NCBI RefSeq assembly: GCF_007570865.1 | Contig: NZ_VLPS01000009.1 | Coordinates: 124,001 to 188,000 of the forward strand | Length of the DNA stretch: 64,000 nucleotides | DNA from: Atlantibacter subterraneus | GTDB lineage: Bacteria > Pseudomonadota > Gammaproteobacteria > Enterobacterales > Enterobacteriaceae | Reading direction: 5' to 3' | Translations under genes and position numbers: made by a program | Notes under the pieces: generated by a model | What the model saw: the letters and a program-made list of their open reading frames with translations, nothing else | What the model was told of the DNA's origin: nothing | Databases searched by the model: none | Shown here: piece by piece, positions 1 through 8,943 of the stretch | Layout: each line of letters starts with the position of its first letter | Numbering within the stretch: position 1 is the stretch's first letter

Positions 1-945
1 GTTGCGGAAGAAACGCGCAATGCAGTCTGGGCAGCTATTAAGGAATTACACTATTCCCCCAGCGCCGTGGCACGCAGCTTAAAAGTTAACCACACCAAAT
101 CCATCGGTTTGCTGGCTACCAGCAGCGAAGCGCCCTATTTTGCTGAAATCATTGAAGCCGTAGAAAACAGCTGTTTCAGCAAAGGCTATACCCTGATCCT
201 CGGCAACGCCCACAACAACCAGGAAAAACAGCGCGCTTATCTGTCAATGATGGCGCAAAAGCGCGTCGACGGTTTACTGGTGATGTGCTCCGAATACCCG
301 GAATCGCTGCTGTCGACACTGGAAGAGTACCGACATATCCCGATGGTGGTGATGGACTGGGGCGAAGCCAAAGCCGACTTCACCGACTCGGTGATCGATA
401 ACGCCTTCCAGGGCGGCTACATGGCTGGCCGCTATCTGATTGAACGCGGCCACCGCGAAATCGGCGTGATCCCCGGCCCGCTGGAGCGCAACACCGGCGC
501 GGGCCGTCTGGCAGGTTTCCTGAAAGCGTTGGAAGAAGTGCAAATCGCCGTGCCGGAAAACTGGATTGTGCAGGGTGATTTCGAACCGGAATCCGGCTAT
601 CGCGCGATGCAGCAAATCCTTTCCCAGCAGCCGCGTCCTACCGCCGTGTTCTGCGGCGGCGACGTGATGGCGATGGGCGCGATTTGCGCCGCCGATGAGA
701 TGGGCCTGCGGGTGCCGCAGGATATTTCGGTGATCGGTTATGACAATGTGCGCAACGCGCGCTACTTTAGCCCGGCGTTGACCACCATCCACCAGCCGAA
801 AGATTCGCTGGGCGAAACCGCGTTTAATATGCTGCTCGACCGCATCGTCAATAAGCGCGAAGAGTCGCAAACCATCGAGGTACACCCGCGCCTGATCGAA
901 CGCCGTTCCGTGGCGGACGGCCCGTTCCGCGATTACCGCCGTTAA
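1..945 (+). CDS. purR: PurR purine repressor (5' end cut by window edge)
   Basis: LacI/GalR-family repressor of purine biosynthesis that binds hypoxanthine or guanine as corepressor. The open frame runs from base 1 without a start; comparison with the 341-residue E. coli protein puts the first codon at about residue 28, so most of the helix-turn-helix is outside the window and the hinge helix ([10 protein letters not shown]) is near the start. The ligand-binding domain follows, with the conserved stretch [19 protein letters not shown] and the terminal FRDYRR as in E. coli. Its neighbours punR/punC act in purine nucleoside control, and candidate PurR boxes are seen at about 1.9 and 22.4 kb. 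Identity is near certain. Confidence 0.97.
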   Translation, partial: VAEETRNAVWAAIKELHYSPSAVARSLKVNHTKSIGLLATSSEAPYFAEIIEAVENSCFSKGYTLILGNAHNNQEKQRAYLSMMAQKRVDGLLVMCSEYPESLLSTLEEYRHIPMVVMDWGEAKADFTDSVIDNAFQGGYMAGRYLIERGHREIGVIPGPLERNTGAGRLAGFLKALEEVQIAVPENWIVQGDFEPESGYRAMQQILSQQPRPTAVFCGGDVMAMGAICAADEMGLRVPQDISVIGYDNVRNARYFSPALTTIHQPKDSLGETAFNMLLDRIVNKREESQTIEVHPRLIERRSVADGPFRDYRR

Positions 946-952
946 TCCTGCC

Positions 953-973
953 GGAGCCGGTTATTCCGGCTCC
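953..973. terminator. Hairpin shared by the convergent purR and punR ends
   Basis: GGAGCCGG and CCGGCTCC form a perfect 8-bp stem around a 5-base loop between the two convergent genes; it includes the punR stop codon. There is no long T run, so termination efficiency is uncertain. It may act in both directions. Confidence 0.5.
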
Positions 974-1872
974 ATCAACCACTCCCGGTTCAGCGTTTCG
1001 CTGTCTCCCAGATAATCCAGCAGCCACAATAGCGCAGGCGACGTATCGGTCTGTTTCCACGTCAGGCAGCACGGGGAATCCGGGAACGGATCGTCGAGCG
1101 TTAGCTTTTTCCAGCGCCCGGCGACGACCGGATCGTGGGCCACGTGCGCAGGCACCATCCCCACGCATAAGCCGTTATTGAGGCACTCCACCGCCGTCGC
1201 CCAGTCCGGCACCACCACGCGGCGCTGATTATCCAGCAGCCAGGTGGTGCGCTTGGGCAGCGAGCGCGAGGTATCTTCCAGCACCAGCGACGGCCACTGG
1301 CGCAGCTGGTCATCGCTGAGCGGCGCGTTTTCCTTCGCCAGCGGATGGTCGGCGCTGACCACGCACTGCCAGCTTAGCGGCCCCATATCGCGAAACGCGA
1401 AACGCCCGCCCACCGGGATTGCCTGGGTCGCACCAATTGCCAGCTCAACGCGCCCGTCCGACAGCGCATCCCACACGCCGTTGAACACCTCCTGGGCGAC
1501 AATCAGCTCCACGTCGTCGAAATGGCGATAGAAATCGAGGATCAGCTGCCGGGTGCGCGCCGGTTTGACGATGTTGTCCACGGCGATAGAGAGCTGGCCG
1601 CGCCAGCCGTTAGCGATCTGCTGGCACTGCTGGCGGGTGACCATCATTTTTCTGATAACAGAACGGCCTTCCTTCAAAAACCACGCCCCGGCGGGTGTCA
1701 GCTCGACCTCCCGGTGACGGCGGATAAACAGCGGAACCGCCAGCCATTCTTCCAGTTGCTTAACGGTATAGCTCACCGCAGACGGCACCCGGTGCAGTTC
1801 CTGCGCTGCCGCGCTGAAACTGCCGTTACGTGCAACCGCATCAACCACTTCCAGAGAATATTCAGACCACAT
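961..1872 (-). CDS. punR: LysR-type regulator PunR (YdhB)
   Basis: 303-residue LysR-type transcriptional regulator. The N-terminal winged helix-turn-helix is clear ([20 protein letters not shown], then [13 protein letters not shown], residues about 18-55), and the C-terminal part is an effector-binding domain. E. coli YdhB, renamed PunR, activates the divergent transporter gene punC in response to adenosine; the same divergent arrangement is kept here, with a 123-base shared promoter region. The start at 1872 gives the family-typical [20 protein letters not shown] terminus. Identity rests on position beside purR and on divergence from punC. Confidence 0.92.
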   Translation of the reverse strand: MWSEYSLEVVDAVARNGSFSAAAQELHRVPSAVSYTVKQLEEWLAVPLFIRRHREVELTPAGAWFLKEGRSVIRKMMVTRQQCQQIANGWRGQLSIAVDNIVKPARTRQLILDFYRHFDDVELIVAQEVFNGVWDALSDGRVELAIGATQAIPVGGRFAFRDMGPLSWQCVVSADHPLAKENAPLSDDQLRQWPSLVLEDTSRSLPKRTTWLLDNQRRVVVPDWATAVECLNNGLCVGMVPAHVAHDPVVAGRWKKLTLDDPFPDSPCCLTWKQTDTSPALLWLLDYLGDSETLNREWLMEPE

Positions 1873-1901
1873 TTTCTGCCTGCAAAAATTTTGAAAGGAA
1901 C

Positions 1902-1917
1902 GTGCAAATATTACCGT
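1902..1917. promoter_or_regulatory. Possible PurR box between punR and punC
   Basis: GTGCAAATATTACCGT matches 10 of 16 positions of the PurR consensus ACGCAAACGTTTGCGT, with the GCAAA and CCGT parts conserved. It lies in the 123-base divergent promoter region of a purine nucleoside transporter and its regulator, where PurR control would make sense. The match is moderate and a PunR site may overlap it. Confidence 0.35.
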
Positions 1918-1995
1918 TTCACAACGGCGATTGCACTTTTGTACACTCCTGCGTCCGTAATAAGCGTTATCAGATCAAAAAAGAAGAGAATTACC

Positions 1996-3198
1996 ATGCG
2001 TCCTTCACGAGGTTTTTTAGTCTGGCTGGCGGGGTTAAGCGTTCTGGGCTTCCTGGCCACCGATATGTATCTACCGGCGTTTGCCGCTATTCAACAGGAT
2101 TTGGGCACCGAGGCTTCCGCCGTCAGCGCCAGCCTGAGCCTGTTTCTGGCCGGATTTGCCGTTGCGCAACTGGCGTGGGGACCGTTGTCCGACCGCTATG
2201 GCCGTAAGCCGATCCTGCTGGCTGGGCTGAGTATTTTTGCCGTGGGCTGCCTCGGGATGCTGTGGGTGGAAAACGCCGCCATGCTGCTGGCGCTGCGCTT
2301 TGTCCAGGCGGTGGGCGTCTGTGCCGCCGCGGTAACCTGGCAGGCCCTGGTCACGGATTACTATCCGGCGACCCGCACCAACCGTATTTTCGCCACCATC
2401 ATGCCGCTGGTGGCCCTGTCGCCCGCCCTCGCCCCGCTGCTGGGCAGCTGGCTGCTGCACCATTTCGACTGGAAAGTGATCTTCCTGGTGCTGTTCGCCG
2501 TGACCCTGGCGCTGATGATCCCGGCGCTGCGCCTGAAGCCGCGCAGCCAGGCGCACCATGCCGACGCGCCGTCGCTCAGCTTTATCACCCTGCTGCGCTC
2601 GAAAACCTACCGTGGCAACGTGCTGATCTATGCAGGCTGCTCCGCCAGCTTCTTCGCCTGGCTGACCGGCTCGCCGTTTATCCTTAATGATATGGGCTAT
2701 GGCCCGACGGCTATCGGCCTGAGCTATGTGCCGCAGACGATCGCCTTTCTGATTGGTGGTTACGGCTGCCGCAGCGCGCTGAAAAAATGGCATGGCCCGC
2801 AGATGCTGCCGTGGCTGCTGATCCTGTTTGCTCTGAGCGTGGTGGGCACCTGGGGCGCGGGACTGATGCCGAATCCCAGCCTGACGCTGATCCTAATCCC
2901 GTTCTGCCTGATGGCGGCGGTCAACGGCGCGATTTACCCTATCGTGGTGGCCTCTGCGCTCCAGCCTTTCCCGCAGGCCACTGGCCGCGCCGCCGCGTTG
3001 CAAAACACTTTGCAGCTCGGGCTGTGCTTCCTGTCCAGCCTGGCCGTTTCCTGGCTGGTATCCTCCGCGCCGCTGCTCTCGACCACCAGCGTGATGTTGT
3101 CCACCGTGCTCATCGTCGCACTGGGCTACCGGATGCAGGTTACTGACAGCGCAACGGCGCAGCTGCGCCAGCCTGCCACGTCATCGCAAAGCTCCTGA
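1996..3198 (+). CDS. punC: MFS purine nucleoside transporter PunC (YdhC)
   Basis: 400-residue major facilitator of the Bcr/CflA drug-resistance type with about 12 membrane segments. The first helix carries the subfamily signature [10 protein letters not shown] and the loop 2-3 motif [11 protein letters not shown] is intact. In E. coli PunC is linked to purine nucleoside uptake under PunR control. The frame is open upstream to 1522, but the ATG at 1996 ([19 protein letters not shown]) follows an AAGAGA ribosome site, matches the E. coli start and leaves a promoter region; the longer frame would run through the punR promoter and is rejected. It is divergent from punR. Confidence 0.93.
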   Translation: MRPSRGFLVWLAGLSVLGFLATDMYLPAFAAIQQDLGTEASAVSASLSLFLAGFAVAQLAWGPLSDRYGRKPILLAGLSIFAVGCLGMLWVENAAMLLALRFVQAVGVCAAAVTWQALVTDYYPATRTNRIFATIMPLVALSPALAPLLGSWLLHHFDWKVIFLVLFAVTLALMIPALRLKPRSQAHHADAPSLSFITLLRSKTYRGNVLIYAGCSASFFAWLTGSPFILNDMGYGPTAIGLSYVPQTIAFLIGGYGCRSALKKWHGPQMLPWLLILFALSVVGTWGAGLMPNPSLTLILIPFCLMAAVNGAIYPIVVASALQPFPQATGRAAALQNTLQLGLCFLSSLAVSWLVSSAPLLSTTSVMLSTVLIVALGYRMQVTDSATAQLRQPATSSQSS

Positions 3199-3451
3199 TC
3201 CGCTTCATCATTTTAATTAGACTGCTAATTATTTTTTATTGAACCCCCGTTGGGTGAGTTCTATACTGATTGGCAGTCTTCTTAAAATAAATTTTTAACG
3301 GATTTTTTATTTAGCACCACGGATGGCCTTTACGGTAAGGGCCTTCTCCCTTCCTCTGTTCTCGTCGGATTTCAGGCTCGCGGCATATTCCGCGAAATTT
3401 CTCGCCGCCCTGGCGTCAGGGTGATGTTCACAGCACAGTGATGGAGAAGCT
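3199..3451 (+). promoter_or_regulatory. cfa upstream region with candidate sigma-S-type -10
   Basis: This 253-base gap holds no gene. CTATACT at 3261-3267 is a good -10 of the type favoured by RpoS, which drives one of the two E. coli cfa promoters. The resulting leader would be about 180 bases, consistent with the long cfa leader that is a small-RNA target in E. coli. The start site is inferred. Confidence 0.4.
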
Positions 3452-4600
3452 ATGAGTTCATCGTGTATAGAAGAAGTCGGATTACGGGACAACCAGTGGT
3501 TCCGCATCGTCAATGACCTGCTGAGCAAAGCGGGTGTCGCCATCAACGGCCCTTCCCCCGCCGACCTTCAGGTCAAAAACCCCGATTTTTATAAACGCGT
3601 TTTACAACAGGGATCGCTCGGTCTGGGCGAAAGCTATATGGACGGCTGGTGGGAGTGCGAACGGCTGGACCAGTTTTTTACTAACGTGCTCAAAGCGGGC
3701 CTGGAGAATCAGTTGCCGACCCACTTTAAGGATACTTTACGGGTACTGGGCGCGCGTATTTTCAACCTCCAGACCCAAAAGCGCGCCTGGATGGTGGGCA
3801 AAGAGCACTACGATTTAGGCAACGACCTGTTCAGCCATATGTTGGACGGGCAGATGCAATACTCCTGCGGCTACTGGAAAACGGCTGACAATCTCGCCGA
3901 CGCGCAGCGCGATAAGCTGCGGCTGATATGTGAAAAACTCCAGCTGGCACCGGGGATGCGTATTCTGGATATCGGCTGCGGCTGGGGCGGGCTGGCGGAA
4001 TTCGCCGCGCGTGAATACGGCGTATCCGTCACCGGGGTGACCATCTCCGCCGAACAGCAGAAAATGGCGCAGACGCGCTGTCAGGGGCTGGATGTCACCA
4101 TTCTGTTGCAGGATTACCGCGACCTCAACGACCGTTTTGACCGCATCGTCTCGGTCGGCATGTTTGAGCACGTCGGCCCGAAAAACTATGCCACCTATTT
4201 CGAGGTGGTGAACCGCAATCTGGCTCCGGATGGGATTTTCTTATTACATACCATCGGCTCGCGCAAAACCGATAACAATGTCGATCCGTGGATCGATAAG
4301 TATATTTTCCCCAACGGCTGCCTGCCCTCAATGCGCCATATCGTCGATGCCAGCGCAGATCATTTTGTGATGGAGGACTGGCATAACTTCGGCGCGGATT
4401 ACGATAAGACGCTGATGGCCTGGCACGCGCGGTTTATGGATGCCTGGCCTGGGCTGGCGGGCCATTATTCCGAGCGTTTCAAACGTATGTTCAGCTATTA
4501 CCTGAACGCCTGCGCCGGGGCGTTTCGCGCCCGGGATCTTCAGCTCTGGCAGGTCGTGTTTAGCCGGGGGATTGAGAACGGATTGCGCGTGGCGCGCTAA
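3452..4600 (+). CDS. cfa: Cyclopropane-fatty-acyl-phospholipid synthase
   Basis: 382-residue SAM-dependent enzyme that adds a methylene bridge to unsaturated acyl chains of membrane phospholipids, mainly on entry to stationary phase or in acid. The SAM-binding motif LDIGCGWGGL lies near residue 172, followed by VTGVTISAEQQKMAQ and the catalytic-domain motif RIVSVGMFEHVGPKNY. The length equals that of E. coli Cfa, and both termini match it (MSSSCIEEV start, GLRVAR end). The ATG at 3452 follows GGAGA. A strong terminator follows the stop. Confidence 0.98.
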   Translation: MSSSCIEEVGLRDNQWFRIVNDLLSKAGVAINGPSPADLQVKNPDFYKRVLQQGSLGLGESYMDGWWECERLDQFFTNVLKAGLENQLPTHFKDTLRVLGARIFNLQTQKRAWMVGKEHYDLGNDLFSHMLDGQMQYSCGYWKTADNLADAQRDKLRLICEKLQLAPGMRILDIGCGWGGLAEFAAREYGVSVTGVTISAEQQKMAQTRCQGLDVTILLQDYRDLNDRFDRIVSVGMFEHVGPKNYATYFEVVNRNLAPDGIFLLHTIGSRKTDNNVDPWIDKYIFPNGCLPSMRHIVDASADHFVMEDWHNFGADYDKTLMAWHARFMDAWPGLAGHYSERFKRMFSYYLNACAGAFRARDLQLWQVVFSRGIENGLRVAR

Positions 4601-4604
4601 ACAT

Positions 4605-4629
4605 AACCCCGGCTAGCCGGGGTTTTTTT
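4605..4629 (+). terminator. cfa intrinsic terminator
   Basis: AACCCCGGC and GCCGGGGTT form a 9-bp stem with a 2-base loop, followed by a run of T on the plus strand. It starts 5 bases after the cfa stop and lies between the convergent cfa and ribE genes. Confidence 0.9.
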
Positions 4630-4634
4630 AAGGA

Positions 4635-5270
4635 TTATGCGTCGGGGATTTTCGCCGCCGCTTCACGCGCGGCCAGCACGCGTTCAACCGTATCCACCAC
4701 CGCCTGGGTTTGCGGATCGATTTCAATATTGATCCGCTGGCCGAGTTTTTTATTTCCCAGGGTCGTGCGCTGAAGCGTCTCGGGAATTAAATAAACGCAG
4801 AAACGGGAAGCGGTCACTTCCCCTACCGTCAGGCTAATACCGTCAATGCCAATAAACCCTTTGTGTAAAATATACTTCATCAGGGTGGCATCCTGCGGTT
4901 TAAACCAGATTTGGCGGTTATTTTCCGAGGTTAATATTTTTGAAACTTCCGCGGTGGTCATAATATGGCCGGACATCAAATGCCCGCCAATTTCATCGCT
5001 GAATTTCGCGGCGCGTTCAATATTCACCAGGTCACCCACCGCCAGCTCACCAAGATTAGTGATGCGCAGGGTTTCTTTCATTAGATCAAAGCTTACCCGG
5101 TTGCCGTCAATCTCGGTTACCGTCAGGCAACAGCCGTTGTGCGCCACCGACGCCCCGGTTTCGAGGCCTGGCAGCAGCGACGGCGGCAATTCCACCACGT
5201 GGGTGCGGAAATTCGGTTTCTCATCGATGGCGATAATTTTCGCCACGCCCTGGACAATACCGGTAAACAT
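4635..5270 (-). CDS. ribE: Riboflavin synthase alpha chain
   Basis: 211-residue enzyme that dismutates two 6,7-dimethyl-8-ribityllumazine molecules to riboflavin. It begins with the family signature MFTGIVQGV and shows two tandem lumazine-binding barrels, with the repeated motifs [13 protein letters not shown] (first half) and [10 protein letters not shown] (second half). The frame extends 20 codons upstream, but the ATG at 5270 follows a GGAG ribosome site and matches the family start, so it was chosen. It is divergent from mdtK, as in E. coli, where the gene is called ribC or ribE. Confidence 0.97.
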   Translation of the reverse strand: MFTGIVQGVAKIIAIDEKPNFRTHVVELPPSLLPGLETGASVAHNGCCLTVTEIDGNRVSFDLMKETLRITNLGELAVGDLVNIERAAKFSDEIGGHLMSGHIMTTAEVSKILTSENNRQIWFKPQDATLMKYILHKGFIGIDGISLTVGEVTASRFCVYLIPETLQRTTLGNKKLGQRINIEIDPQTQAVVDTVERVLAAREAAAKIPDA

Positions 5271-5395
5271 AAGGCTAACTCCTGAATTACAGCAAACTGG
5301 CAAAGCGCCATTCACACCATGCATGCACAATAACAGCTGGAAATTCAGCTTGCCAGTAGGTTACACAATTCACTGGCTTAATAATGAACTCCCGC

Positions 5396-5461
5396 TACAA
5401 TAGTCTGACTATTCCCCTGCAACCTCTTCTTGCTGCCACCGTTGGCGGCTTTTTGTTTTTC
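5396..5461 (+). promoter_or_regulatory. mdtK promoter and leader with terminator-like hairpin
   Basis: TACAAT at 5396-5401 is a candidate -10 for mdtK. About 30 bases downstream, GCCACC and GGCGGC (5435-5448) can pair with one mismatch, followed by TTTTTGTTTTT, an intrinsic-terminator shape that ends about 28 bases before the mdtK start. This could be an attenuator or the 3' end of a short leader RNA. No start codon lies between the presumed transcript start and the hairpin, so a leader peptide is unlikely. Confidence 0.4.
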
Positions 5462-5489
5462 ATATAACAACAATATAAAAGGTGTTCTC

Positions 5490-6863
5490 GTGCAGAAGTA
5501 TTTTGTCGAAGCGCGTCAGTTATTAGCTCTGGCGATCCCGGTGATCCTCGCGCAAATCGCCCAAACCTCAATGGGATTCGTCGATACGGTGATGGCCGGT
5601 GGTTACAGCGCCACCGATATGGCCGCCGTCGCCATTGGCACCTCGGTGTGGCTGCCTGCCATTCTGTTCGGTCACGGCCTGCTGCTGGCGCTCACGCCGG
5701 TGATCGCCCAGCTTAACGGCTCAGGGCGGCGCGACCGCGTGGCCCATCAGGTCCAGCAAGGCTTCTGGCTGGCTGGCATGGTGTCGCTGTTAGTGATGTT
5801 GGTGCTGTGGAATGCCGGTTACATCATCCACGCCATGCACGATATTGACCCGCTGATGGCCGATAAAGCCGTCGGTTACCTGCGGGCGCTGCTGTGGGGC
5901 GCGCCGGGCTATCTGTTTTTTCAGGTGATGCGTAACCAGTGCGAAGGGCTGGCAAAAACCAAACCCGGCATGGTGATGGGCTTTATCGGCCTGTTGGTTA
6001 ACATTCCGGTGAACTATATCTTTATTTACGGTCATTTCGGGATGCCGGAACTGGGCGGCGTCGGCTGCGGCGTGGCGACGGCGGCGGTGTACTGGGTGAT
6101 GTTTATCGCCATGCGTTCTTACGTCACCCGCGCCCGTTCAATGCGCGATATTCGCAGCACCACAGGGTTCCAGAAACCAGACTGGTCAGTGTTGAAACGT
6201 CTGACCCAACTGGGTTTGCCCATCGCGCTGGCGCTGTTTTTCGAAGTCACGCTGTTTGCGGTCGTGGCATTGCTGGTATCCCCGCTGGGGATTGTCAACG
6301 TGGCCGGTCACCAGATCGCCCTTAACTTCAGCTCGCTGATGTTTGTATTGCCGCTGTCGCTGGGTGCGGCAGTGACCATCCGCGTGGGCTATCGACTGGG
6401 TCAGGGTTCAACCCTGGAAGCGCAAACTGCCGCCCGGACCGGGCTGGGCGTCGGCGTGTGCATGGCGGTGTTTACCGCGCTGTTCACGGTGATTTTCCGC
6501 GAGCCTATCGCCCTGCTGTATAACGACAATCCGGCGGTTATCGCTCTTGCTACCCAGTTAATGCTGCTGGCGGCGATTTATCAGATCTCCGATTCCATCC
6601 AGGTGATCGGCAGCGGCATTCTGCGTGGTTATAAAGATACGCGTTCCATTTTCTTTATCACTTTTACCGCCTACTGGGTGCTGGGTTTGCCGAGCGGCTA
6701 TATTCTGGCGCTGACCGACTGGGTCGTCGCGCCGATGGGTCCGGCGGGATTCTGGATGGGCTTTATTATCGGGCTGACCTCAGCGGCAATTTTGATGATG
6801 CTGCGAATGCGTTTCCTGCAGCGCCAGCCGTCTTCGGTGATTTTGCAGCGCGCGGCGCGCTAA
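5490..6863 (+). CDS. mdtK: MATE-family multidrug efflux pump MdtK
   Basis: 457-residue inner-membrane cation-coupled multidrug exporter with 12 predicted helices in two MatE halves. Recognisable family segments are [20 protein letters not shown] at the N terminus and [20 protein letters not shown] in the first half. The start is GTG at 5490 ([19 protein letters not shown]), which gives exactly the E. coli length of 457; the frame is open for 20 more codons upstream, but that part covers the leader hairpin. It is divergent from ribE and followed by its own terminator. Confidence 0.96.
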   Translation: MQKYFVEARQLLALAIPVILAQIAQTSMGFVDTVMAGGYSATDMAAVAIGTSVWLPAILFGHGLLLALTPVIAQLNGSGRRDRVAHQVQQGFWLAGMVSLLVMLVLWNAGYIIHAMHDIDPLMADKAVGYLRALLWGAPGYLFFQVMRNQCEGLAKTKPGMVMGFIGLLVNIPVNYIFIYGHFGMPELGGVGCGVATAAVYWVMFIAMRSYVTRARSMRDIRSTTGFQKPDWSVLKRLTQLGLPIALALFFEVTLFAVVALLVSPLGIVNVAGHQIALNFSSLMFVLPLSLGAAVTIRVGYRLGQGSTLEAQTAARTGLGVGVCMAVFTALFTVIFREPIALLYNDNPAVIALATQLMLLAAIYQISDSIQVIGSGILRGYKDTRSIFFITFTAYWVLGLPSGYILALTDWVVAPMGPAGFWMGFIIGLTSAAILMMLRMRFLQRQPSSVILQRAAR

Positions 6864-6868
6864 TGTTC

Positions 6869-6897
6869 AAGGGCATCTGCGGATGCCCTTTTAATTT
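6869..6897 (+). terminator. mdtK intrinsic terminator
   Basis: AAGGGCATC and GATGCCCTT form a perfect 9-bp stem with a TGCG loop, followed by TTAATTT, just after the mdtK stop. Confidence 0.85.
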
Positions 6898-7037
6898 CGG
6901 GCTAAGGCACTGATTACTTTCTCCCCGTTTTGCGCAGTTGCGCAGCAATCGCGTGAAATCCGGAAGAAAATTGCCATTTTCCCCTTGCAAGCCTCCAGGG
7001 CTGCCGCTAATATTCGTCCCCGCTGTCACACAGTAAT

Positions 7038-7114
7038 GCGTTCATAGCTCAGTTGGTTAGAGCACCACCTTGACATGGTGGGGGTCGTTGGTTCGAGTCC
7101 AATTGAACGCACCA
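7038..7114 (+). tRNA. valV: tRNA-Val (anticodon GAC)
   Basis: 77-base cloverleaf with encoded CCA. The acceptor arms are GCGTTCA and TGAACGC, the T-arm holds GGTTCGAGTCC, and the anticodon GAC sits in the loop CTTGACA. It decodes GUC and GUU. It is the first of two tandem copies, as in E. coli valV-valW, and the last acceptor pair is A-T. Confidence 0.98.
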
Positions 7115-7125
7115 TTCTCTACAAT

Positions 7126-7202
7126 GCGTTCGTAGCTCAGTTGGTTAGAGCACCACCTTGACATGGTGGGGGTCGTTGGTTCGAGTCCAATCGAACGCAC
7201 CA
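7126..7202 (+). tRNA. valW: tRNA-Val (anticodon GAC), second copy
   Basis: 77 bases with encoded CCA, identical to the first copy except for one compensated acceptor pair: GCGTTCG pairs with CGAACGC (G-C in place of A-T). The 11-base spacer suggests cotranscription. The next 240 bases, to fumD, hold only a GCCCCT/AGGGGC hairpin at about 7394-7411 without a T run. In E. coli the ydhR-ydhY genes lie in this gap; they are absent here. Confidence 0.98.
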
Positions 7203-7442
7203 TATTTTCTCGCGGTTTTCTTCTACTTATTCCCTGTTAGCCACATTGCGCATAGATCTGCGCTCAACCCTGTCTGAAACAGTTTCACAGAGTCGCGCAA
7301 ACGCTATGGCACAGCCCGACTGGATGTTTTTTGTGATTGACGTGCAAACGGGACGCCGTTAAATACTGAGCCCTTGAAGATTGAGATTTACGGTCTGCAT
7401 CGGCCCCTGAAAAAGGGGCGAAGATTTTGAGCAGCAGAGGTA

Positions 7443-7658
7443 TTACTGTTGGGGCGCCAGCGCCTTAACCACCTTTTCCATGGCCTCGGTCGTGAGTTCG
7501 CTGCGTTTCATTTTTTGATTAGCGAGAGAAGTTCTGACCACGCCGGCAATGACAACGTGTTTAGGCTCCTGGCCCAGATCGCGCATTTCCAACACCACTT
7601 TGCCCACGACGCGGCACATTTCCTGGTATAACTCTTCATCTTTAACTATTTTGCTCAT
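7443..7658 (-). CDS. fumD: FumD (YdhZ)-like small protein
   Basis: 71-residue protein resembling E. coli YdhZ, described as fumarase D. Visible segments are a helical N-terminal half (EELYQEMCRVVGKVVLEMRD) and a central EPKHVVIAGVVRT that look like the family; it has no signal peptide or membrane segment. In E. coli this gene lies directly before pykF; here osmC and a small ORF are inserted between them. The start ATG at 7658 gives MSKIVKDEEL. The family call is from memory and position, and the enzymatic role is taken from the E. coli literature, not from residues I can check. Confidence 0.75.
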   Translation of the reverse strand: MSKIVKDEELYQEMCRVVGKVVLEMRDLGQEPKHVVIAGVVRTSLANQKMKRSELTTEAMEKVVKALAPQQ

Positions 7659-7739
7659 GCGTATCCACTTTCAACAATCCAGTTTTCAAAACGACTCTGG
7701 AAAATAGGGGCCACCTGACAACAGGCGGCCTTTATGCGA

Positions 7740-8171
7740 TTAATTTTTAAGGGTGTAATCCAGCGTAATCTCAGCATTGAGCACTTTAGAAACCGGGCAG
7801 CCTTCTTTGGCTTTCTGGATGATTTCGTCGAATTCATTTTTATCGACGCCCGGCACAGAAACCTCACTGGTCAACGCGACTTTAGTGATTTCGAAACCAC
7901 CGCCCGCTTTATCCAGCGAGACCACGGCTTTGGTATCAATAGACTGCGCTTTATGCCCCGCCTCGCCCAACATAAGCGAAAGCGCCATAGAGAAACAAGC
8001 CGCGTGCGCCGCGCCAATCAGCTCTTCCGGGTTGGTGCCTTTTGCGCCTTCGAAACGGGTATTAAAGCCGTAAGGCTGTTGGCTCAGCACTCCGCTCTCG
8101 GTGGTGACGGTGCCTTTACCGCTTTTGATATCGCCTTCCCAGTGTGCCTGACCGCTTTTTTGAATCGTCAT
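7740..8171 (-). CDS. osmC: Osmotically inducible peroxiredoxin OsmC
   Basis: 143-residue OsmC/Ohr-family thiol peroxidase that reduces organic hydroperoxides. Both catalytic cysteines are present: GAAHAACFSMALSL (Cys about 59) and EGCPVSKVLNAEI (Cys about 125). It matches E. coli OsmC along its length (MTIQKSGQAHWEGDIKSGKG start). A GGAGAG ribosome site lies before the ATG, and a sigma-S-like -10 lies about 32 bases upstream. In E. coli osmC lies elsewhere on the chromosome (near maeA), so its place beside fumD and pykF is a rearrangement. Confidence 0.95.
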   Translation of the reverse strand: MTIQKSGQAHWEGDIKSGKGTVTTESGVLSQQPYGFNTRFEGAKGTNPEELIGAAHAACFSMALSLMLGEAGHKAQSIDTKAVVSLDKAGGGFEITKVALTSEVSVPGVDKNEFDEIIQKAKEGCPVSKVLNAEITLDYTLKN

Positions 8172-8202
8172 CGTTACTCTCCTGTTTCGGGAACAAAGCC
8201 TA

Positions 8203-8209
8203 AGTATAG
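8203..8209 (-). promoter_or_regulatory. Sigma-S-like -10 of osmC
   Basis: Read on the minus strand this is CTATACT, followed by TAGG, with predicted initiation about 25 bases before the osmC ATG. CTATACT is the -10 favoured by RpoS, which controls osmC in E. coli. Confidence 0.55.
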
Positions 8210-8345
8210 GAAAGATTAGCTAACCTGCCGGAGATGACGGGATGATGATGGGTCAATTAAATACGGAACAGATAAATCAATATCGTCAGTTTTTCTTCCG
8301 CTTTTAAGCGGCTAGATTGAAAGCATTCCCGAATGAGGAGAAACC

Positions 8346-8492
8346 ATGATGATTGAACACTATCTGCAAAACCTGAAACAGGTCTGGGCTAGCGAGCCCC
8401 GTCGCCACTCCCCCTCGCCTTTTTATTTGTCCCCCGAGCAGCGGATCCGTATTTTGAGAGAATTGCTGTGCCCGGTCTCTAAGGCCAAATAA
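8346..8492 (+). CDS. Unrecognised 48-residue small protein
   Basis: Short ORF with a strong AGGAG ribosome site five bases before the ATG at 8346 (a second ATG follows directly). The product starts MMIEHYLQNLKQVWASEPRR and ends LLCPVSKAK. It is basic, with an amphipathic N-terminal helix, a Ser-Pro-rich middle (HSPSPFYLSPEQR) and a helical RIRILRELL stretch; there is no signal peptide or membrane segment. An AGACGCA/TGCGTCT hairpin follows the stop at about 8501-8524. It lies between osmC (divergent) and pykF. I do not recognise the family; the ribosome site and codon use suggest it is real. Confidence 0.6.
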   Translation: MMIEHYLQNLKQVWASEPRRHSPSPFYLSPEQRIRILRELLCPVSKAK

Positions 8493-8702
8493 TGCGCAAA
8501 TCAGACGCATCTCTCCGGGTGCGTCTATAAATCGCCGGCTTAAAGATTTATTTCCTGTCCCCACAGAGCCGCAATGAGCGATCGATCACACTCTTATTAA
8601 CAAAGTTTATTCAAACGCAACGTGTCGATAACAGTTGATTGTGAAACTGCCTGAAAAATTTATGAAACAGCGTTTTTATTTTCCTTCCTGCTGCGTTTGC
8701 CT

Positions 8703-8738
8703 TATACTAGCGCCGTTTCTAACTTGAATGGTTTCAGC
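8703..8738 (+). promoter_or_regulatory. pykF promoter -10 and Cra (FruR) operator
   Basis: TATACT at 8703-8708 is a good -10. TGAATGGTTTCAGC at 8725-8738 matches the Cra operator and has the same sequence and position as I recall for E. coli pykF, just downstream of the start site, where Cra represses glycolytic genes until fructose-1-phosphate or fructose-1,6-bisphosphate relieves it. The remaining leader to 8943 (about 200 bases) shows no ORF. Confidence 0.8.
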
Positions 8739-8943
8739 ATATTGGACGGCCTCAAATCTTATAATGAATTTGCCTACCTTTTCCTGGCTGAAACTTCAGC
8801 ATACATTCCTCTGCACGCTTTTTTGATGTCACCTATTCTTATACGGTGCCACCAGCGCTTTAAAACACCTGATTCCGCCCATGGCATACGATGCTGTGGG
8901 GTAAAAATCCCTTATCCTTCTCAACGTTAAGATTAAAACTGTC

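Noticed and set aside
1522-1995. N-terminal extension of punC over the punR gene
   Set aside because: Would run through punR and the divergent promoter; the ATG at 1996 matches the E. coli start and has a ribosome site.
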